This document shows, in pieces, positions 7,787 to 15,515 of a DNA stretch of 21,022 nt (its first letter is position 1; each line of letters starts with the position of its first letter). Source of the DNA: Rhodothermales bacterium. Its GTDB lineage: Bacteria; Bacteroidota; Rhodothermia; Rhodothermales; JAHQVL01. Location: contig JAWKNW010000045.1 of NCBI GenBank assembly GCA_041391505.1, positions 1 to 21,022 of the forward strand, written 5' to 3'. The notes below the pieces were generated by a model. That model was given only the letters and a program-made list of their open reading frames with translations. It had not been told where the DNA came from and did not search any database. Both the position numbers and the translations under genes were made by a program.

Positions 7787-9250
7787 TTACCGGAAGTACC
7801 AGCTGAAACGCGACTGGGATGGCGCCCGCCACCGGTCACCGGTGCGCTCCATGTCCATCGCGGCCAGCGCCGCCGTAAAGTCGATCGGCTGCGTCCGCGC
7901 GACGATCTCGTCGATGTCGTGCAGGGCCGGCGGGGCGTAGTTCTTCCAGTCCTCCATAAAGCTCGCCATGGATTTCTCCTGATAGCGCCGGCCGTCGAAG
8001 TACAGCTTCATGAATTGGGGGAGCGACTGGGTGCCGTTGCTGAGTCGGCGCAGCTCGAGATCGAGCATGAAGGCCACGGAGGCGCCCTCGTTATAGGCGT
8101 ACCGGTTCGCCATGGTGTCGTCGTAGAACCGGGCGCAGGCCGTGACGAGCGAAATGCGGCCGGCCGGATCGGCCTCCCGCGCGCGGTCGGACTGCATCTG
8201 GATGCGGTTGACGAGCTGTTCGGAGGAGATCAGCCCGGCGCGCATCAGCACCAGCGTGCTGAAATAATCCGTGATGCCCTCGCGGATCCAGCACGAATCT
8301 TCGCCCCATTCGGGCACCTGCACATAGTCGAGCGCCTTCTTTTCATCCCGCCGATCCCACGTGTGGACGAATTCATGCGCCAGCAGGCCGAGAAAACGCA
8401 GACGATCCCGCTGCCAGATCGCGCTAAAGGTGAGGCCCTCGCGGAAGTTGAATTCGATCGTGTTGGATTCGGTGCTCGCCCGGTACTGCTCGCCGGCGTT
8501 GCTGTCGCGCATCATCAGGGTGAGATGACTCATGGGCGCCTCGCCGCCGAACATATCGATCGCGGCGCCCACGACCTGGCCGGCGGCGATCAGCGCCTCG
8601 GGGTAGCCGCGGATGTCGTCCTGGCCGGTCCAGACCAGCGTCAGATCGAGGTTCTTGAAGCGCCGGCTGACGGTGGAACTGTTGGCGAACGCCCCGAAGT
8701 AGTTGTTGACGAGCGAGTAGACCGACGGCACCTGGGTGGTTTCGCCGGACGTGGACCACGGGGTCACCACATCCCATCCGGGCGGCACCTGCCAGTGCAG
8801 CGCGATCGTCTGGTCCAGCCGGATGCGCGCCGGCAGGATGAACGCCATGCTCCCGCTCAAGAACGCGACATGGTCGTTGAGTTGCGAGATGGCGCCGCCC
8901 CACGCCAGCTCCGACAGCACCCGCGCGCCCTCCGGGTTGAGCGTGTAGCTGAAGGAATACGAATCGCCCTCGACATCTACGTCCCACGCGTTGGCCTCGG
9001 CCTGACGATGCGCCAGCGGACCCGTCTCGTCGAAGAAGGTCAGATCCGACACAAAAAATGTGACCGCGCGCTGATAGGTTCGGGGAAAAAATACGCGATG
9101 GGTGCCGCGCCGGACATCCGTAACGTGCCCCGTGATGCGAAGCTCCTGGCGCAGCGGTTCGACGTTGATTTCGTAGGTCAACGGCGACGATTGCCCCGCG
9201 GCCGGCACGCCGTGAAAGAGCAAGGCCACGAGGAGTACGACTACTGGCAT
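7787..9250 (-). CDS. Secreted M61-family (glycyl aminopeptidase-like) metallopeptidase
   Basis: The ATG at 9250 gives a 487-residue protein with a Sec signal peptide (MPVVVLLVALLFHGVPAAGQ); a GTG at 9328 would add 26 residues before it. The zinc motif HEFVH is at residues 292-296 and is followed by TWDRRDE. The third zinc ligand is the glutamate of WIREGITDYF, at about residue 324. The N-terminal strands (YEINVEPLRQELRITGHV) match the beta-sandwich that precedes the thermolysin-like domain in the M61 family. The C-terminal PDZ domain usual in this family is not recognisable; the protein ends in a short helical region and an aromatic tail (FSWYFR). It probably cleaves peptides in the periplasm or outside the cell. 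It converges on the chemotaxis receptor and diverges from the anti-sigma gene. Confidence 0.85.
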   Translation of the reverse strand: MPVVVLLVALLFHGVPAAGQSSPLTYEINVEPLRQELRITGHVTDVRRGTHRVFFPRTYQRAVTFFVSDLTFFDETGPLAHRQAEANAWDVDVEGDSYSFSYTLNPEGARVLSELAWGGAISQLNDHVAFLSGSMAFILPARIRLDQTIALHWQVPPGWDVVTPWSTSGETTQVPSVYSLVNNYFGAFANSSTVSRRFKNLDLTLVWTGQDDIRGYPEALIAAGQVVGAAIDMFGGEAPMSHLTLMMRDSNAGEQYRASTESNTIEFNFREGLTFSAIWQRDRLRFLGLLAHEFVHTWDRRDEKKALDYVQVPEWGEDSCWIREGITDYFSTLVLMRAGLISSEQLVNRIQMQSDRAREADPAGRISLVTACARFYDDTMANRYAYNEGASVAFMLDLELRRLSNGTQSLPQFMKLYFDGRRYQEKSMASFMEDWKNYAPPALHDIDEIVARTQPIDFTAALAAMDMERTGDRWRAPSQSRFSWYFR

Positions 9251-9395
9251 GTAATTGGCAAACGAAGCCGCCGGCAGGGGCGTCGGCGAGGTTCTTGTTT
9301 GGATGGGGATTATTCGGTAACTATGCACCCGTCAGTTCAACATTACGTAAGACCGCGCGCGAGATGTTCCTTGCTGATGCCTTTGTAACGCCCGT

Positions 9396-9821
9396 ATGAT
9401 CCAGGTAAAGACAAAATCCCCTAACCACCTCGTTCTTGAATGTTCCAGCGACCTGGGCAATCTCGACGAACTGGTCGAGCAAACCGACGATTTCGTCGGC
9501 ACGCTCGGGCTCGACGAGGAACTGGCGTACAAGGTCGTCCTGCTGATGTCCGAGGCGGCGACGAATGCGATTTTACACGGCAACGCCGAGGATCCGGCCA
9601 AGAAAGTGGACATCCAGCTGATCTACACCTCCGGGCGGTTGGAGCTCACGGTCGAGGACGAAGGGGAGGGGTTCGATCCCGATCGCGTGCGAAATCCCAT
9701 CGCCGCCGAAAATGTCCTGCGCGACGGCGGACGCGGATTGTTTTTTATCCGGGAGATGGCGGAAGAAGTGCACCTGGAGAATAATGGCCGACGAATCCGG
9801 ATGATCTTTCACGTGCAATGA
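9396..9821 (+). CDS. RsbW-like anti-sigma factor serine/threonine kinase (HATPase)
   Basis: This 141-residue cytoplasmic protein has a GHKL ATPase fold. The N-box SEAATNAILHGN (E53, N57), the G1 box VEDEGEGFDPDRV and the G2 box GGRGLFFIREMAEEV are all present and intact. Proteins of this size and motif set usually bind a sigma factor and phosphorylate a STAS-domain antagonist in partner-switching control of stress or envelope genes. No STAS antagonist, PP2C phosphatase or sigma factor lies next to it, so its partners must be encoded elsewhere. It is transcribed away from the M61 peptidase and precedes the glycosyltransferase by 56 bp on the same strand, which may make them a transcription unit. 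Confidence 0.88.
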   Translation: MIQVKTKSPNHLVLECSSDLGNLDELVEQTDDFVGTLGLDEELAYKVVLLMSEAATNAILHGNAEDPAKKVDIQLIYTSGRLELTVEDEGEGFDPDRVRNPIAAENVLRDGGRGLFFIREMAEEVHLENNGRRIRMIFHVQ

Positions 9822-9877
9822 TCGGCCTTATGCGGGGCATCCTGCCCGCGCACCTCTAACCGCGATGGGGATGGTCC

Positions 9878-11752
9878 ATGCGAAGCACCCTGGTGTGGAC
9901 AGCGATTTACCTGGTCTTGCTTGTCGGTATCGGATATGGCGCGCCTGACACGGCGCGCTGGCCGGCATTCGTGGCGCTCACCCTCGTCGCATCCGTCGTC
10001 CTCGCGCGCATCGTATGGAAAGGCCGCCTCACCACCGGCTGGGTGCTCGGGCTCGCCGTCGCGATGCGGCTCCTCTACGTCGCATGGCCGCCCGTGTTGT
10101 CCGACGACGCCTACCGCTACATCTGGGACGGCATGCTCCAGGCCGAAGGGGTCAATCCCTACCTGTACCGCCCGGACGCCGACGCCCTCCAGGCCCATCG
10201 AACCGATTCGCTCTACCAGGTCCTCAACTCGAAATCCTACTACACGGTCTATCCACCCGTATCCCAGGGCGTATTCCTGGCCGGCGGTCTCGTGTACGAC
10301 CGGGGGTGGCAGGTCAGTTTCTATGTGATCAAGGGGATCCTCGTTTTGTTCGAGCTTGGGGCGCTGGCCTTGCTGGCCCGGATGCTGACCGCGCCGATGC
10401 TCGCGCTGTATGCCTGGCATCCGCTCGTCCTCATCGAAACCGCCGGGCAGGCGCACACAGAGTCGATCCTGCTGTTCTTCCTCGCGCTGACCCTCTGGTT
10501 GTCCCGGAAACAGCGCCCCGGGTGGGCCGGCGCTTCGCTCGCCATGGCGGGGTGGACCAAGCTCTACCCGTTCGTCTTTTTTCCTTTTCTCACCATGCGC
10601 CACGGCTGGCGCGTCATGGCGGCCGGCGCGGCGGTGGGACTGGCGCTGCTCGCACCTTACTGGCACCCAGCGTTTTTCTCGCAGATCCGGGAATCGCTCG
10701 ATCTCTACGTCCGGTATTTCGAGTTTAATGCCGGCCTGTATTACGCCGTAAAAAAAGCGTTCGCCCTCTTCACCGGCGACGACTGGAGCAAACAGCTCGG
10801 GCCGGCGTTTCGTCTTCTTTTTCTCCTTGCGATGGGCGGTCTCTACGTCTACGACGCCTTCCGCAAGCCCCCCCTTGCACGGATCCTGCTTCTGGCCACG
10901 ACGGCCTTCCTGCTCCTGTCCACCACCGTGCATCCGTGGTATCTGATGCCTGCGCTGATGCTCGCCGTGTTCGAAAAACGCGCGCCCTGGCACTGGCACT
11001 GGCTGGCCGCGTTTTCGGTGGGGACCTACCTCCGGTACGTGGACGGCCCCTACTGGCTCTTCGTGAATCTCGCCTGGATCGGCTGGTTCGCTATAGGGCT
11101 CGTCGTCTACCGAAAAACCATCATCGATAACGCATTCGCCCTCATGCGCTTCAGAGCGAACGGAAAAGCGAAACGGATCATCCATCACCTCCCGCGTCGT
11201 CAGGACCCACCGGTGCGGGTCCTGGACCTGGGCGCCGCCGAGGGCTTTGTCGGCGAGGCGATTCAGAAGCGTACCGGCGCGGAGGTCGTCCTCGCGGATG
11301 TCGAGGACATGAACCGGACGCGCCTGCCGTTGACGCGCTACGACGGACGCCGGCTGCCTTTCGAGGATGGCGCGTTCGACGCGGTCGTCCTCTATTTCGT
11401 ATTGCATCATTGCGCGGAGCCGGAGCAAGTCTTCCAGGAAGCCCTGCGGGTGTCCAGCGGCCGAGTCATCATCGTCGAATCGGTTTTCACCACCGATGCC
11501 GAGCGGCGTCGGCTGACTCGGCTGGATATCCTGGCCAACCGCATCCGGTCGTTCGGCGTCATGCGCCATCAGGAAGCCCACCTCGCGTTTCGCCGGGCCG
11601 AGGAATGGAAGCGCCTGATGCTCGAGAGCGGCGCCCGCCTCGTGGCCGAAGGGGGATGGGGAAACGTGCTGCACCGGCAGCATCTTTTTGTGCTGGACAA
11701 GAACCCGATCGCCCCCTCCGTCGACCGCCGGCGCCCCCGGCCCGCTAGCTGA
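9878..11752 (+). CDS. Fusion of GT-C-type membrane glycosyltransferase and SAM-dependent methyltransferase
   Basis: The protein has 624 residues. Residues 1 to about 420 carry ten or more hydrophobic helices with an acidic loop, SDDAYRYIWDGMLQAEGVNPY, after the second or third helix. That loop, plus TVYPPVSQG, HPLVLIETAGQAHTESILLF and TVHPWYLMPALMLAVF, resembles polyprenol-phosphate-dependent mannosyltransferases of the DUF2029/GT87 group. From about residue 446 a class I methyltransferase begins, with motif I VRVLDLGAAEGF (D450), an acidic residue after strand 2 (VLADVEDM), FDAVVLYFVLHHC and a C-terminal VIIVES strand. The two halves would face the membrane and the cytoplasm and could act on the same lipid-linked sugar or on a product of it; that is inference. 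No frame break separates them. Its stop overlaps the convergent miaA stop by 8 bp. Confidence 0.8.
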   Translation: MRSTLVWTAIYLVLLVGIGYGAPDTARWPAFVALTLVASVVLARIVWKGRLTTGWVLGLAVAMRLLYVAWPPVLSDDAYRYIWDGMLQAEGVNPYLYRPDADALQAHRTDSLYQVLNSKSYYTVYPPVSQGVFLAGGLVYDRGWQVSFYVIKGILVLFELGALALLARMLTAPMLALYAWHPLVLIETAGQAHTESILLFFLALTLWLSRKQRPGWAGASLAMAGWTKLYPFVFFPFLTMRHGWRVMAAGAAVGLALLAPYWHPAFFSQIRESLDLYVRYFEFNAGLYYAVKKAFALFTGDDWSKQLGPAFRLLFLLAMGGLYVYDAFRKPPLARILLLATTAFLLLSTTVHPWYLMPALMLAVFEKRAPWHWHWLAAFSVGTYLRYVDGPYWLFVNLAWIGWFAIGLVVYRKTIIDNAFALMRFRANGKAKRIIHHLPRRQDPPVRVLDLGAAEGFVGEAIQKRTGAEVVLADVEDMNRTRLPLTRYDGRRLPFEDGAFDAVVLYFVLHHCAEPEQVFQEALRVSSGRVIIVESVFTTDAERRRLTRLDILANRIRSFGVMRHQEAHLAFRRAEEWKRLMLESGARLVAEGGWGNVLHRQHLFVLDKNPIAPSVDRRRPRPAS

Positions 11753-12650
11753 CGCCCTGCAGGAGGCGTTCCGGCGTGCGGACCGCCTCGTCCACGTCCA
11801 CCCATTCGTACGCCGGATAGCGACGAAACCAGGTCAGCTGACGCTTCGCATACCGCCGCGTGTTGCGCTTGATGAGGCGCGTCATCTCCGCCTCGTCGAT
11901 CTCGCCGCGCAGCATCGCGATCGGCTCCTGGTACCCGATGGTTCGGAGCGCCGGCAGCGCGGGATCGATACCGCGGGCGAGCAGCCCTCGCACCTCCTCG
12001 ACCAGTCCGTTCGCCAGCATCGCGTCCACCCGCCGTTCGATGCGATCGTAGAGGACCGTCCTGTCGGTGTCGAGCACGATGGTGCGGTAGGCGAAGGCCG
12101 GCGGCTGCACCGTGCCGTGGTAATACGACAACGGCTGCCCCGTCCCGAGGTACACCTCGAGGGCCCGCACGAGGCGTTGCGTCTTCGTAGCATCCATCGT
12201 CGCCGCCGACGCCGCGTCGACCCGCTCCAGCTCCCGGTACAGGGCATCCGGGCCTTCCGCTTGCAGTCGCGCCATCACCGTTTCGCGCACGGCCTCCGGG
12301 ACGTCGGGAATGTCCGAAAGCCCCTGGGTGAGCGCCGCCAGGTACAGCGTGGATCCGCCGACGACCAGCGGGGTCTTGCCCCTGGATACGATGTCACGGA
12401 TGCAGGCCTCCGCCTCGCGCGTATAGATGCCGGCGGAGAGCGGCGCTTCGAGGGGCCACGCGTCGATGAGGTGATGGACGATCCCGCCGCGCTCCGCCAG
12501 CCCCGGCTTCGCCGTACCGATGTTCAGCTCGCGGTAGATTTGCCGGCTGTCCACCGACACGATCTCGGCATCCAGCCGGCGCGCCAGGTCGAGGCTGAGC
12601 GCCGTCTTGCCGATGGCGGTGGGGCCAGTCAATACGATAATGGGTGGCAT
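11745..12650 (-). CDS. miaA: tRNA dimethylallyltransferase MiaA
   Basis: The enzyme transfers a dimethylallyl group to N6 of A37 in tRNAs that read codons starting with U. The protein has 301 residues, normal for the family. The start at 12650 puts the P-loop GPTAIGKT at residues 9-16. Further family signatures are VDSRQIYRELNIGTAKP, HHLIDAWPLE, GGSTLYLAALTQGL and the C-terminal KRNTRRYAKRQLTWFRR, which contacts tRNA. In-frame ATGs at 12659 and 12677 are possible alternatives; anything earlier adds residues outside the conserved fold. The gene diverges from the sugar isomerase gene and its stop overlaps that of the upstream-lying fusion gene. Confidence 0.96.
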   Translation of the reverse strand: MPPIIVLTGPTAIGKTALSLDLARRLDAEIVSVDSRQIYRELNIGTAKPGLAERGGIVHHLIDAWPLEAPLSAGIYTREAEACIRDIVSRGKTPLVVGGSTLYLAALTQGLSDIPDVPEAVRETVMARLQAEGPDALYRELERVDAASAATMDATKTQRLVRALEVYLGTGQPLSYYHGTVQPPAFAYRTIVLDTDRTVLYDRIERRVDAMLANGLVEEVRGLLARGIDPALPALRTIGYQEPIAMLRGEIDEAEMTRLIKRNTRRYAKRQLTWFRRYPAYEWVDVDEAVRTPERLLQGVS

Positions 12651-12754
12651 CGTTCGCATCGTTCTCGGAATCGTCATACCTTCGCTGGACGTCCTATCCA
12701 TCGACGGTCTGAGCCAATCGGGCCAAAATACTACGCCCACAACGGGTTGATGTC

Positions 12755-13786
12755 ATGAATCGGAGAATATTCCTTCGCGCCGGCGCCGGCGCTGTGGCCG
12801 GCATGAGCCTCGCGCCCCTCGCCTGCACGCCGTCATCGGCGCCCAGCGGCAGCACCGCCGACCTCTTTTCCATCTCGCTGGCCCAGTGGTCCCTGCATCG
12901 ATCGTTCTTCAGCGTCGATCCGCGCGCCATCGGGTGGGATGTCTTTGACCGCACCCTCGTCAGCGACGACTACCGGAGCCTCCTCGGCGGCCGGCTCGAC
13001 CCGCTGCGTTTTGCGGAGATCGCGCGCCGGGACTACGGCATCGAAGCGGTCGAATACGTCAATACGTTTTACTACGACCGCGCGCGCGACATGGAATACC
13101 TCGGTGCGCTCAAACGCGTGGCCGACGGGGAAGGGGTTCGCAGCGTGCTCATCATGTGCGACGCGGAAGGGGCTCTCGGCGCGCCGGCCGAGGCCGACCG
13201 CCTGCGTACGGTCGAGAACCACTACAAGTGGGTCGAGGCGGCCGCGTTCCTCGGGTGCCACGCGATCCGGGTGAATGCGGCCAGCGACGCGTCATTGGCG
13301 CCGGCGGAACAGCAACAGCTCGCCGCCGACGGGCTGCGGCGCCTGTGCGAGTTCTCGGACGGACACGGCATCAACGTCATCGTGGAAAATCACGGCGGCA
13401 TCTCCAGCAACGGACAGTGGCTCGCCGGCGTCATGCGGCTCACCGACCATCCCCGCGCCGGGACGCTGCCCGACTTTGGCAATTTTTATCTGGGCGACGA
13501 CTCCGTGACCGAAGACATCCGCCCCGAACTCTGGTACGATCGCTACCAGGGCGTGCAGGAATTGATGCCGTATGCGAAAGGCGTGAGCGCCAAATCGATG
13601 CGGTTCGATGCCCGGGGGAATGAGATGGAAACCGATTTCGAGCGCATGATGCGCATCGTGCTGGACGCCGGCTACCACGGCTTCGTCGGCATCGAATACG
13701 AAGGCTCCGAGGTGAGTGAGGACGCCGGCATCAAAGCCACCAAAGCCCTCCTGGAAGGCGTGCGAGAAAAACTAGGTGCTGCCTGA
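12755..13786 (+). CDS. Tat-exported sugar phosphate isomerase/epimerase-like TIM-barrel protein
   Basis: The protein has 343 residues. It opens with a twin-arginine signal, MNRRIFLRAGAGAVAGMSLA, then PLAC, where the cysteine may be lipidated. The mature part fits the xylose isomerase-like (AP endonuclease 2) TIM barrel: ISLAQWSLHRSFF at the first strand, IEAVEYVN, CHAIRVNAA, then INVIVENHGG (E211), PDFGNFYLG (D240), AKSMRFD and FVGIEYEGSE (E314). These acidic residues are where the family binds its divalent metal. Substrate cannot be read from sequence; family members act on sugars, inositols or ketosugars, and exported ones are common in Bacteroidota carbohydrate loci. No sugar-use genes are adjacent. 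Confidence 0.82.
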   Translation: MNRRIFLRAGAGAVAGMSLAPLACTPSSAPSGSTADLFSISLAQWSLHRSFFSVDPRAIGWDVFDRTLVSDDYRSLLGGRLDPLRFAEIARRDYGIEAVEYVNTFYYDRARDMEYLGALKRVADGEGVRSVLIMCDAEGALGAPAEADRLRTVENHYKWVEAAAFLGCHAIRVNAASDASLAPAEQQQLAADGLRRLCEFSDGHGINVIVENHGGISSNGQWLAGVMRLTDHPRAGTLPDFGNFYLGDDSVTEDIRPELWYDRYQGVQELMPYAKGVSAKSMRFDARGNEMETDFERMMRIVLDAGYHGFVGIEYEGSEVSEDAGIKATKALLEGVREKLGAA

Positions 13787-13966
13787 AAAATCTTTCAGAC
13801 AGCAACGTATCCTGAACGTGATTCAGGATCCTACGCTGTTTTGGCGGTTTTTTGGATGCTCCGGGACGGCCCGAACGATTTTTCAGACACGACCTCGCCG
13901 GCGCCAGAGTTTTAACGTCCCAGGTTTCGAAACCCCTAGAACTTCGAACCTGAAACGTTGAACCCT
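13787..13966. other. Intergenic region rich in small palindromes and repeats
   Basis: This 180-bp gap between convergent genes has no credible gene. It holds the hairpin at 13809-13829, a direct repeat TTTCAGACA at 13793-13801 and 13881-13889, a perfect 12-bp palindrome GGTTTCGAAACC at 13923-13934, and an imperfect inverted pair (13921-13931 with 13943-13952) around TTCGAACC. Base composition is clearly more A+T rich than the flanking genes. Confidence 0.6.
13809..13842 (+). terminator. Candidate terminator hairpin after the TIM-barrel gene
   Basis: A perfect 8-bp stem, ATCCTGAA at 13809-13816 and TTCAGGAT at 13822-13829, closes a 5-nt loop. A T-run follows nine bases later (13839-13842) and a longer one about twenty bases later. 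It stands 22 bp after the stop of the isomerase gene. The gap between stem and T-run makes it a weaker terminator than usual. Confidence 0.45.
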
Positions 13967-14305
13967 TCAATACGTCGGCATGGTCGGATCGATCTCCCGA
14001 CTCCAGGCCATCACCCCGCCTTTCAGATTGCGCACGTTGTCGAAGCCGTTAGCCATCAGAAACTGGACGGCGTTCGCCGAACGCGCACCCGAGCGGCAGT
14101 GCACCACCATCAGCTGATCGCGGTAGGGCTCGAGTTCATCGATGCGGGAGGGGAGGGTATCCAGGCGAATGAGCTTGCCGTTCAAATTGGCGGCGGCGTA
14201 TTCCTCTTCACTGCGTACGTCCAGAATAAAGGGCGTCTCGCCCCGATCCATCATATCCTTGAGTTCGCGAACGGTCATTTCGGGGACGGCAGAAGATCCA
14301 AACAT
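13967..14305 (-). CDS. Single-domain rhodanese-like sulfurtransferase
   Basis: The protein has 112 residues and one rhodanese fold. It begins PEMTVRELKDMMDRGE, then FILDVRSEEEYAAANLNG, and has the active-site loop VVHCRSGARS with the catalytic cysteine at residue 70. It ends FDNVRNLKGGVMAW, the usual C-terminal block. There is no signal peptide, so it is cytoplasmic. The CRSGARS loop is of the GlpE/PspE-like short class, which moves sulfane sulfur to acceptors such as thiols; the physiological acceptor is unknown. It lies 14 bp after the lycopene cyclase gene on the same strand and may be co-transcribed with it, though no functional link is obvious. Confidence 0.92.
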   Translation of the reverse strand: MFGSSAVPEMTVRELKDMMDRGETPFILDVRSEEEYAAANLNGKLIRLDTLPSRIDELEPYRDQLMVVHCRSGARSANAVQFLMANGFDNVRNLKGGVMAWSREIDPTMPTY

Positions 14306-14319
14306 AGCGTATCAAGCAA

Positions 14320-15060
14320 TCAGGTAAGGGATGACGTTTCCTGCGCGGGCGTTTGGCGATGTGCGGCAATGTGCGCGCCATGCAGAAACAGACTTACGCC
14401 GCTGACGACGAGTAAATCAGTCAATAGAAAAAAAGTTGCCTCCTCGACCGGGAGCCCCAGCAGCATGATGCCGGTGGAAGTCGACTCGGCGATCGTCCAG
14501 ATGCCGAGACCGATCGCGATCCGGTCGGCGATCCATAAATAGACCGAGGGCAGGAGCGCCGCCAGCCACATCGCGCGCCAGCGCGTCCCGAAGTAGCCGC
14601 CGCCATAAAACCACATGCCGGCGAGAACCGGACACGCCCAGGCCAGGATCAGGCCGAGATACGTCCATTTTTCGGCGCCCCACAGGAGCATGCCGGCGCC
14701 CGCCGCTGCAAGTGCCAGCATGACGGCGACAACGCCGGGCCCGCCGTTGCGGTCTCCAGGCGGCGTCGCGGCAAAAAAGAGCAGGTAGAATAAGCCGGTC
14801 AGCAGCGGTTGCAGCAGGAAAAAGAGATATTCTTCCAGCGGTACGTAGCCGATCGTTCCGAGCACCCTTTCAGGGCCATACACCCAGACCGAGGCGTAGA
14901 CCAGATAATTATCCCACGGCGTCGTGTAGATCAACGCGATAAGCGTCGTCCAGAGCAGCGCTTTCCACGCGCCGGCGGGAAGACCGCGGCGGAGGGCCAT
15001 GCCCAACAACACGGCGAGCGGCGGCAGGATAAAAACGAGATGGAACTGGAGATAGGTCAC
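14320..15060 (-). CDS. crtYcd: Fused CrtYc-CrtYd lycopene beta-cyclase
   Basis: This 246-residue membrane enzyme would cyclise the ends of lycopene to beta-ionone rings. The GTG at 15060 gives the usual family N-terminus, (M)TYLQFHLVFILPPL; in-frame ATGs at 15126 and 15156 would add up to 32 unlikely residues. Two homologous halves are visible. The first has TPWDNYLVYASVWVYG and VPLEEYLFF (E76, E77). The second has DRIAIGLGIWTI and LPVEEATFF (E206, E207). The paired P-x-E-E motifs are the conserved acidic residues of the heterodimeric CrtYc/CrtYd cyclases, here fused as in Rhodothermales and haloarchaea. About seven membrane helices are predicted. The CrtO-like gene lies upstream on the same strand, separated by a small gene on the other strand. 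Confidence 0.93.
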   Translation of the reverse strand: MTYLQFHLVFILPPLAVLLGMALRRGLPAGAWKALLWTTLIALIYTTPWDNYLVYASVWVYGPERVLGTIGYVPLEEYLFFLLQPLLTGLFYLLFFAATPPGDRNGGPGVVAVMLALAAAGAGMLLWGAEKWTYLGLILAWACPVLAGMWFYGGGYFGTRWRAMWLAALLPSVYLWIADRIAIGLGIWTIAESTSTGIMLLGLPVEEATFFLLTDLLVVSGVSLFLHGAHIAAHRQTPAQETSSLT

Positions 15061-15217
15061 GACGGCATGGGGGAGTGGGTGGGAGGGGGGCTTCCGAAAT
15101 ACGGTTTTCGGCGCGAATATGACCATCCGGATGGCCGGGCGAGGAAGCCGCGGCATCGTTCCGTCGTCAGGATCCCGGGCGCCGGATGGAAAAGCTGGGC
15201 ATTTGAAGAGATTTGTT

Positions 15218-15246
15218 TTGACTCTGGCCGCATATTGCCGATGTTA
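15218..15246 (+). promoter_or_regulatory. Possible sigma70-like promoter for the small gene at 15279
   Basis: TTGACT at 15218-15223 and ATGTTA at 15241-15246 are separated by 17 bp and lie about 33 bp before the ATG. The -35 is close to consensus and the -10 is poor. Bacteroidota-type promoters differ from this pattern, so the call is tentative. Confidence 0.25.
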
Positions 15247-15278
15247 GCAGTAAGACGTTCATCACCCAACACATCATT

Positions 15279-15512
15279 ATGGATATCGATTCGACCGCCG
15301 TACTGCTCATGCTGCTGAAGAACCAGGCCATGCTCGAAACGATCTACGAGAGCCAGTCGCATATCATCGCGAAGCTGGACGAACGGGATCAGGAAGAGGT
15401 TTATGGCGAGATGCTTCAGAAGCAGGAGCTTATCGAGGACCGCCTTCTCCAGTTTTATCGGGAGGCGTTAACGCACAATGCCAATCCTCCCATGACGCAG
15501 GGCGAAGCCTGA
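15279..15512 (+). CDS. Small helical protein of unknown function in the carotenoid module
   Basis: This predicted 77-residue acidic, helical protein starts MDIDSTAVLLMLLKNQAMLE and continues with a heptad-like pattern (IIAKLDERDQEEVYGEMLQKQ) that suggests a short coiled coil. There is no signal peptide or membrane segment. I do not recognise the family. It is probably real: it has an ATG start, a plausible promoter upstream, protein-like composition, and it neatly fills the gap between two minus-strand genes, ending 3 bp before the crtO stop. Its nearest functional neighbours are the lycopene cyclase, which it diverges from, and the ketolase, on which it converges. Confidence 0.65.
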   Translation: MDIDSTAVLLMLLKNQAMLETIYESQSHIIAKLDERDQEEVYGEMLQKQELIEDRLLQFYREALTHNANPPMTQGEA

Positions 15513-15515
15513 AGA

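Noticed and set aside
7742..9388. A 548-codon open frame on the plus strand over the M61 peptidase
   Set aside because: It mirrors the real peptidase frame, lacks any family motif and would cross the terminator hairpin.
9832..9849. A hairpin GCGGGGCA...TGCCCGC between the anti-sigma and fusion genes
   Set aside because: It has a bulge and no T-run, so it is not supported as a terminator.
9809..11683. A 624-codon open frame on the minus strand over the fusion gene
   Set aside because: The plus strand carries clear membrane and methyltransferase motifs; the reverse frame has low-complexity charged composition only.
11688..12758. A 356-codon open frame on the plus strand over miaA
   Set aside because: MiaA on the other strand has every family signature; this frame is its shadow.
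13731..13970. Short open frames on both strands over the gap after the isomerase gene
   Set aside because: They are built from the hairpin and palindromic repeats, resemble no protein, and overlap the ends of real genes.
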